Part shown: positions 57,775-64,000 of the stretch, piece after piece
Layout: each line of letters opens with the position of its first letter
Position numbering within the stretch: the stretch's first letter is position 1
DNA from: Sclerodactyla briareus
Lineage: Eukaryota; Echinodermata; Holothuroidea; Dendrochirotida; Sclerodactylidae
Assembly (NCBI GenBank): GCA_026419785.1
Contig: JAODTK010005109.1
Span: 217,511 to 281,510 of the forward strand
DNA length: 64,000 bases
Direction: 5' to 3'
The notes under the pieces: generated by a model
What the model was told of the DNA's origin: nothing
What the model saw: only the letters and a program-made list of their open reading frames with translations
Database searches by the model: none
Program-made: the position numbers and the translations under genes

Positions 57775-58264
57775 AAAAAAAACACAAAGTACTGAATCCC
57801 AGAGTATCCCACGTAAGAACACCTACGAACGTATCCATAGAGTTTATCTGCATTTACTCACTCACTCACACAACACAACACAACCGTTCTAAATTAGTAT
57901 TATTCTCATAGGCCTACTAGACCTATTCCTTGTTAGATTGTAACCAGGATACGTACTATGGATAACAAAACTAACAATGGTGTGTGTGGGTGTATAGTCC
58001 CGCCAGTAATAAGCTCTCATTCTTTTTTCTTTTTTTTTGGCGTGGTACCAAGAACTACCGTGATTAATAATAGGCTGGAGCTTATGAATACCTCTGTCGG
58101 TTTCTGAATATTTGGCGTTAGCAATGTAGCAGGTACAGCAGGAATTAGGTTTGATTTGCCTCAGTTCTAATCTTCCTGGTCTGCTAGTACAGTTACTAGT
58201 TTACACAATATAACACGGTTTCCTTCACCCTTACCTAGTTCACGGAAACTACTGTTCATGGTTT
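57775..58264. other. No gene seen
   Basis: Unassigned. It holds one TAGGCCTA at 57908, a CTCACTCACTCACA run and ACACAACACAACACAACC near 57875. Confidence 0.45.
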
Positions 58265-58779
58265 GCTGAGTGAGTGGCAGACTACAGATCTATTCAGGTC
58301 TGGTATAGGTGATAGACGTCGCATCGCACGACTGAATTTCACAATTATAGTCGAGTCTATTTGATCGGAAGAGTTAGCATAAAGTTAGTGCAAAGCGCGC
58401 GAAACTTTCCGCACCTAACTCGGGCATTCGTTGAAAAATTGGGCGTTTTAGGATCTTGGCCTATCATTATCTTGCTATTGCCTAAATGCTTCAATTTTAA
58501 ATGGACATTTCACAAAACCCGGAGGCATGCGACCTCATGTCCCTTATATGTCAAAAGTGTGTGTGTGTGGAGGGGGGGGGGGGGGGCAATTGCTATTATT
58601 TTCCCTGTCTTAAAAAATTGGAGGAGGTGTTCACCGCCCCCTCCCCCAGGATCAACGCCCATGGCTGAGTCGCAGACTACAGATCTACTCAGGTCTGGTA
58701 TAGATGACACACGTCACATCCCACGACTGAATTTCACATTTATAGTCTATCTGGTCGAAAGAGTTAGCGTAAAGTTAGT
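58265..58779 (+). repeat. Direct repeats flanking a G-tract element
   Basis: Copy one (58265-58389) and copy two (58664-58779) both begin GCTGAGT and GCAGACTACAGATCTA, continue TCAGGTCTGGTATAG, GACGTC or CACGTC, GACTGAATTTCACA, TTATAGTC, and end AGAGTTAGC-TAAAGTTAGT. Between them lies a 274-bp G-tract element, of the CATGGGCGT head class, reversed, with head at 58648-58666 and GCAAAGCGCGCGAAAC at its other end. Confidence 0.85.
58390..58663 (-). repeat. G-tract element, CATGGGCGT type
   Basis: Minus strand starts CATGGGCGTTGATCCTGGGG and GAGGGGGCGGTGAACACC, followed by AATTTTTTAAGACAGGG and the C14 tract (plus-strand G run 58572-58586). It ends GTTTCGCGCGCTTTGC. The element interrupts a tandem pair. 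Confidence 0.65.
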
Positions 58780-58822
58780 CGCATGGGCATTGGGTGGATA
58801 AGAACTCGGTGATGTAAGGTGG

Positions 58823-59225
58823 TATTATTATTGATTACAGGTCGCCAACAGGTTGCAATTATTGTCGGTTTGGAGAGGGCCATGATGTGACCAAGTGTTG
58901 CTGTGAGTTGGTCTGGTACCGACCTGTCTTCTTTCATGACTTGCCGAGCACAGAGGATCGAACCTATACAAGGCCCAGCAAGGGTACAGAGTGCAGACCT
59001 GCGAATCCCCCACCAGGTACACGGAATAAGGCGATGCCTCTTTGGCGTGTACTTTATCGTGGGGGTAATCATACGCAAACGGCAACTTGCAAATTGCTAC
59101 CCCTCGTTTGTGCTGGGCGACAGCGAGAAGGCAGCAGAAACTATTTGGTATGACCCGAACGGGATTCGAAACCCGGTCTCCCGGGTGGTAGGCCAACGCT
59201 CTATTGTGTCAACCACTCGGTAATG
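58823..59225 (-). mobile_element. tRNA-derived SINE
   Basis: Minus strand: ACCGAGTGGTTGACACAATA then GAGCGTTGGCCTACCACC (A-box region, plus 59189-59222) and GGTTTCGAATCCC (B box, plus 59161-59174), followed by GTTCGGGTCATACC and an approximately 300-bp body. It ends in AATCAATAATAATACC (58823-58836), a short A/T-rich tail. The head is close to a tRNA, but the anticodon arm is broken. The overlapping 122-codon minus frame and the plus frames at 58887-59223 are shadows. Confidence 0.8.
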
Positions 59226-60235
59226 AATCATCTATTCGCGTCGTCGGTGTAGAATCGAGGACAGTGCATGTGTCGAAGACGCGTCCGGCGTCTTTGGTAG
59301 GTCTACGGGAGATGTCAGCTCACTCCAGCAGCATGTGGTATCCTGCCCAATAAATGTATCATCACAGCCTAGGCATGGTAGCGTGATGCATGGGCGGGAT
59401 GAGGCCTTGCACGCACGCAAGTCTGGCTGCCTGGACCAAAATTAATCCCCGCTCTCCTCCAGGTATCGACAGAGGCTGTTTCGTTGCATGGAGTGATGAT
59501 ATCCAGGCTTCCACCGCTGCACTACGTGAAAGGAAGGAAGCATCTACGGTGTTAACTAGTTAGATGAGAATTTACACTTCGATCTTATGGCTTGAAGCGC
59601 AATATCCTCTGGTGTTTTGTCAACTTCACGCCTTTTGGTATTGATGACGATATATCGGTGATATTGAATGGTATACTTCAACAAATTAACTCGCGTGACG
59701 TCATACAACGATACCTTCGATATTTCGCTAGGTGCAGTGCGACGATATTGCCTGTTTCCCTATCGCTCTTAACCTCGTGACCCTTTCAAGAAGCATTGTC
59801 GTCTGGTAGGGATATGGGCAAATGAGTTGTCTTTTTGCATAAAAACACACGTCAGACGAAAAACCGCCTCAACTCGATTGGATAACGATACGGTCAATCG
59901 TCATTGTGATATGTCAGTGCAAAAGTTCCGATATACCGTGGAATCGTGGATGATATTTTTTTTGCTATATATCTTCGTACAATCGGAACAGTCCATTATT
60001 CGCATGGATGTCACGACATTGATATTGCCTGTTCAATATGAATAACACAAAAACGAGATGAGTTTGAAACTCTGAATCTTAGATTAAGGGTTTTCTGAAT
60101 TACTCTCTTTTCATCTGTGTAAGATTCGAAGCAATCTGCTAGAACTCATGAGAACGGCATCGTTCATAATTCGCCTGGGGTTGTGAGACGATAATGCGTC
60201 TTCATGTTGTGAGCTGTCGATTTGTCGATCTTCAG
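59226..60235. other. No gene seen
   Basis: Unassigned. Frames of 62 to 72 codons at 59592-59780 and 59827-60045 lack domains. Confidence 0.4.
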
Positions 60236-60385
60236 AAGTGGGGGGGGGGGGACATGACCAAGTGTGTAGGGGGGGGGTGATGAACCAAAAAAATCACCGA
60301 GTGAAAAATGGAAATCAATGGGAGCGTCCTCAAAATGTGGGAGGGCCACGTCCCCCGTCCCCCTCCCCCGCGATTGACGCCCATG
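60236..60385 (-). repeat. G-tract element, CATGGGCGTC type
   Basis: Minus strand begins GCATGGGCGTCAATCGCGGG and GGAGGGGGACGGGGGACG, then CTCCCACATTTTGAGGACG, TCGGTGATTTTTTTGGTTC, and two C runs (plus-strand G runs at 60240-60250 and 60270-60278). Third clear copy of the subfamily. Confidence 0.65.
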
Positions 60386-61129
60386 CCTATTTGACTGTTT
60401 ACTCCTCTTGGCAATGTAGATCTAGGCAGAATTCAAATGGAAAGAACTGCCCTTTTAGACCTAATACTCTGTTTTGTAGCCTAATCATCTTAGCCCAATA
60501 CTTTGAAGTTCCATATTTCTGTATCATTTCATGTCATACAAATAGATCTACTGCGGTATACGATAACAAACCATAATGAACAACGCATGCGTGCACAACA
60601 ATAAGAGGCAACCCAGCAAACCGCTGAGGATCCGGGTCACAGCCCTAATTCTATTTCTAAAAAAAAAAGAGAGGAAGAGAGGCACCTGACCGAAGTATTT
60701 TCTAAAGTCAAAGTAAACGACCCTTCCAAGGGTATCAGCCTTCAGTATATATATATAAGCTTTGAGTGACCCAAACTCTAGGCCCCCTCATGGTGGCGAA
60801 CCAGAAAATAGTTCCCAATTTTAACAAATTCCCAGGGGATTTAACGTCAGGAAGGAGGGCCCGTGATGTGGGAGTACGAATGGTGCAAACTGATGAAAAC
60901 TTTGCACATTGGGGCAGGGAAACAGGCTAATCTAGTGTGTATTTTGGAAATAGCTGTGCACGAACCAGTGGAAATGGAAAATTCCAACACTTGATGGTAT
61001 AACCATATGCTAATTGAAAGAGTGAATGATCACAGCGAAATGACCTTCACATTAACCGGGAGCATATTCATCCTCGGTCTCTTATAGCTATATGCATGTT
61101 TCGTTTTAACCGCATACTAAGGACTGTGC
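60386..61129. other. No gene seen
   Basis: Unassigned. The last 150 bp may be an unrecognisable upstream part of the L1-like relic. Confidence 0.4.
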
Positions 61130-61681
61130 TTGGAACTCTGTTCAAGAAGTGGAAATTCAGTTTTTTCATTTACAAGTTATACATCGAATTATGGTACCAA
61201 CCGTTGGTGTTTGAGTGGGGCTCCAGGATAGCCCAAATTGTACTTTTTGCAACCACGTTGAAGAATCCGTAGAACATTTATTTGGGACTGCCCGGTAACC
61301 TCAGGGTTTTTACTGGAACTAGAATATACGTTCTTCACTGGACAATTTGTTTTTTCCAGAGAGGACGTTTTTTGGGGTATAAGGATCATGAGGCACCCGA
61401 TAATTCTAAATTCCCATGAAATACTTATATCAGTTACTCAAAACTGAGAGAGCACAATCCTCACATAACTAACTTTTGCCGTTATTTTAAATCTGTTTGG
61501 ACGTGGAAAGAAACATCCCATACAAGAAAAACAGATTTGTACCTATAATGAATTGAAGGAGTCTTTTAAAGAGGCACATCATTTAACCATATAATTATTG
61601 CAACTTGTTTTGCTATGATCTTATCATATTGTATGCTCCATGTGATGAAATGGTAAATAAATGAGATGGAGAAAAAAAAAA
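61130..61681 (+). mobile_element. L1-like LINE 3' end
   Basis: Frames on the plus strand give FFIYKLYIEL-like sequence, then VGLQDSPNCTFCNHVEESVE and HLFWDCPVTSGFLLELEYTF with one break (about 61210-61325), then FSREDVFFGYKDHE, and TKTERAQSSLTNFCRYF split over frames (about 61437-61485). A CxxC...H...C motif followed by FWDC is typical of the C-terminal region of L1/Tx1-type LINEs. AATAAA at 61652-61657 and A9 at 61673-61681 mark the polyadenylated end. It is 5'-truncated, and at least three frame breaks make it dead. The 66-codon minus frame is a shadow. Confidence 0.85.
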
Positions 61682-63300
61682 GTTACTCTATAGAGCCCAC
61701 CCGGATCCTCTACTTCTCTGCGCATAAACTGAACAATATCCGAGACTTTTCCTGATGTGTTATCTCAGTTTACCTCGGGTGACCTTCGAGCTGACCTAGC
61801 TAAAACTACTCTACTCCACATGACATGAATACCGGTATTCGTCCAACGAAAAGATGTAGAGGGAATAGTCACCCCTAAATCTTATTCTTCAATTGTAATT
61901 TCCCCGTGCTCGGATTGGATTGCTTGCTCACATAATCACATTGATCTGTTGATTTAATGATTCACCTATTTGAAGTTAGCACCACGTTTGCAGCTACTCC
62001 ATTTTGAACGTTTTTTTATCAAATATATTTTATACTTGATCTAGTTAGAAATGATGAAAGGACCATGAGAGTAGGAAAAACAATGGTGTTAGGTCCAGAT
62101 CGTTTGCCCCCCCTTCTCTCTCCTCCCCACCCATCACCCCGTTAGCCAACGGTCTCATACTGAAAGATACTCTGGGAACCTGGATGCAACTGCCTGTAGA
62201 TTTTTTTATAGAAGCAAGAATTGCCATCGACCTGTAATAGGCAACATTACACATCGCAAACATAACCCACCCCTGGCCACCCTTCCCACTATTTGGGTCC
62301 GTATTTAGCTGTGCACTACCGATGATTAGCCGTAATTTGGAATATCTGTGGATCGTATTTCTTACTTGGACATTGCAAAATTGACGTGACACAAGCTCAG
62401 TCGAAAAATTTGCTAAAGTCCGATATCGGAAATTTCAACTGAATTTCGCGTTAGAGGCTCTTAACTTACTTCCTATACTATAGATTACACACCATCTGAC
62501 TATACTGCATATGACCGCCACGCCAATACGTTCATTTAATTACACGATGAAGGGTAGAGTTCTGTCGAATAGTTGCGTAGTCATACAATTTCTCCTTCCC
62601 TAACAAACGGCAACCCCCCCCCCCCCACCAACCCCCCCACCCCCCACATGTCGATGTATTTTACAGTTAGCTATAAAGGGAAGTTTTTATAATTTGAAAA
62701 TCATGGAGAACTATCAACTTCTTTACTTGAAATTTTCAATACTGCAGGTTTCAAGGACACGGTATGAAGGCGTTACCAGACTTGATGAATGAAGTCGATT
62801 CGCCCGTTGAAGGAAAATACATACATATACCCCACCAGAATCAACAAACCGCCCGTGGCCAATATGTGTGTTACCCTAACACGACCAACCGTGAAAAATC
62901 TGCCTCGATACTAACGATGCCCTGATAATTGACTTTGGCAGACGTGAGTGCGCAATGCACTCACTCCCTTTACCTGTGAACTACATAATTGCCGTGTACC
63001 GTATATCCTCGGTGCGTGGTAATTTGGCATTACGTGGGCAGGTTCGGTGCTATATAATACAACAATGGGTATTCTATATACTTGTTCTGTGCTTCGATCC
63101 GGTCAATAAGAGTACGTTATGATTGTCGAATCATGCATGTGGGTTGTGCATTGACGGAATTTAGAAAGAGTACACCTTCCCTATTCATGCTATGCGGCTG
63201 CAGTAAAACGCCTACTGCAATATCAGCTAGGGCCTGGAATGCCGTAGGAACGTTGGCATTATCCGGCCACCCCGCCTTACAAACGTCATACAATAATATA
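61682..63300. other. No gene seen
   Basis: Unassigned. C tracts at 62613-62643. The 115-codon minus frame (62045-62392) spans a C-rich patch near 62107-62130 and has no domain. Confidence 0.4.
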
Positions 63301-63319
63301 TCTCGGCCTCTCAACGAGC

Positions 63320-63400
63320 CAGGCGCGTACCGGAGATTGGTTAGGGGGGGGGGGGGGGGGGTCAAGGTCGGACCCCCAAAAGGAAGTGCGCCCTCATACA
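63320..63400 (+). repeat. G-tract element
   Basis: GGCGCGTACCGGAGATTGG, then about 18 G at 63344-63361, TCAAGGTCGGACCCCCAAAA. The overlapping frames (63082-63456 plus, 63117-63401 minus) mirror each other and are not supported. Confidence 0.55.
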
Positions 63401-63549
63401 TGCCTCACCCCTCCGAAAGTCAAAGTACAATTATGAGGCCAATAGGCACATGCTGATGCAGTTATTTGTTGAATAACAACCTGCCAAAACGTTCTACTGA
63501 GCTTGTAAAAAAAACGTTTTGTTTAAAAAATTATTGATCCTTGGGTCAG

Positions 63550-63610
63550 GGCTGGGGGGGGGAGGGGGTTCTTACCCGCCTCCCCCTCCCCCCGGGGGTA
63601 CGCCACTTGC
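63550..63610 (-). repeat. G-tract element
   Basis: Minus strand AGTGGCGTACCCCCGGGGGG, AGGGGGAGGCGGGTAAGAAC and CCCCTCCCCCCCC. Same head as the insertion at 31141. Confidence 0.55.
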
Positions 63611-63641
63611 ATCCAAGCTCCCGTTATTATTACATGCGTAA

Positions 63642-63908
63642 ATGTCAGTAGATGCGGCGAAAATAAAGAGAACTTATACTACGACAGTGCAGGTGGCTTT
63701 CTTGTCTCTGTCTTGTCTGGTACTATGCAACCCCCACCTAGTGGTTATCACTGCATCAGGGGGAGGACAGCTACACAACAGGCACAGCTATCGAAGAGTT
63801 GAAGATGATGAAGCATTTACACCATCACCAGGAAAAAACACCACAGGATATTTATTCCTGCATAGTGAGACTAGATGCATTCCAATTGGAATGGTCTGGG
63901 ACAAATGA
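63642..63908 (+). CDS. Hypothetical ORF with hydrophobic segment
   Basis: 88 codons from ATG. A short basic head (about 12 residues) is followed by a hydrophobic stretch VQVAFLSLSCLVL (about 17-29) and a polar tail with VEDDEAFTPSPGKNTTGYLF (about 54-73), including one N-glycosylation site (NTT). This is the profile of a signal anchor and short luminal stem. The codon pattern is not obviously that of a repeat, and no repeat landmark is seen. No domain is recognised and the frame stops at 63908, so it could be a first exon, a chance frame, or repeat sequence I do not know. Confidence 0.22.
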   Translation: MSVDAAKIKRTYTTTVQVAFLSLSCLVLCNPHLVVITASGGGQLHNRHSYRRVEDDEAFTPSPGKNTTGYLFLHSETRCIPIGMVWDK

Positions 63909-64000
63909 CACTTGAAGACGTCGGGATAACGATAACATGTCTACAGTTAAGTCCATTCACTGTGATGATCGTGGAGGATCGCTAGTGCTGTAACTCACAA

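Noticed and set aside
58361-58801. 146-codon plus-strand ORF
   Set aside because: It runs through the direct repeats and the G-tract element, so it is not a coherent gene.

Overview
The window looks like gene-poor, repeat-rich nuclear DNA from a marine invertebrate. An echinoderm or close deuterostome relative is my best guess. It is AT-rich, has no operons, and no ORF exceeds 167 codons. There are decayed LINEs of several kinds, tRNA-derived SINEs, non-autonomous DNA transposons, microsatellites and many long G or C tracts. The palindrome TAGGCCTA occurs at least eleven times where about one is expected, a bias I associate with echinoderm DNA. No conserved host exon fixes the species, so the assignment is an inference.

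Layout. Positions 1-75 and 640-1407 hold old copies of a dispersed family, here called R1. Positions 2656-4259 carry a non-autonomous hAT-like element. Two diverged copies of a 1.4-1.7 kb repeat (R2) lie at 6806-8540 and 9855-11300, with a minus-strand LINE reverse transcriptase relic between them at 9320-9790. A small transposon with 26-bp terminal inverted repeats and an exact 9-bp target duplication sits at 12169-12909. Positions 12919-19597 are mostly unassigned. Positions 19598-22398 are flanked by inverted arrays of a GACCGAAGGTCC-type repeat. A degenerate LINE with a (TATC)n tail fills 22490-24537. Positions 25755-31180 form a cluster of G-tract elements and tandem repeats.

A tRNA-derived SINE lies at 34678-34905, short tandem repeats at 36506-36775, and a tRNA-Ala-like relic at 38822-38896. 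Tandemly duplicated repeats occupy 40216-40520 and 44469-46342. Two minus-strand LINE relics lie head to tail at 49549-52260, each next to a (TAA)n stretch. Four related R1 segments fill 55600-57774; the last has recognisable terminal inverted repeats. A SINE lies at 58823-59225 and an L1-like LINE 3' end at 61130-61681. G-tract elements appear throughout.

How the parts fit. I see no host pathway or gene system. The recurring theme is modular mobile DNA: several families consist of two diverged tandem units (about 50 to 445 bp) inside an element, and R1 carries closely spaced AGGTCA half-sites in nuclear-receptor geometries. Three ORFs (16591-17094, 30847-31143, 63642-63908) are listed as weak candidates for host exons. 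The middle one may be the N-terminal part of a type II membrane glycosyltransferase cut off by a repeat insertion, but none is secure.
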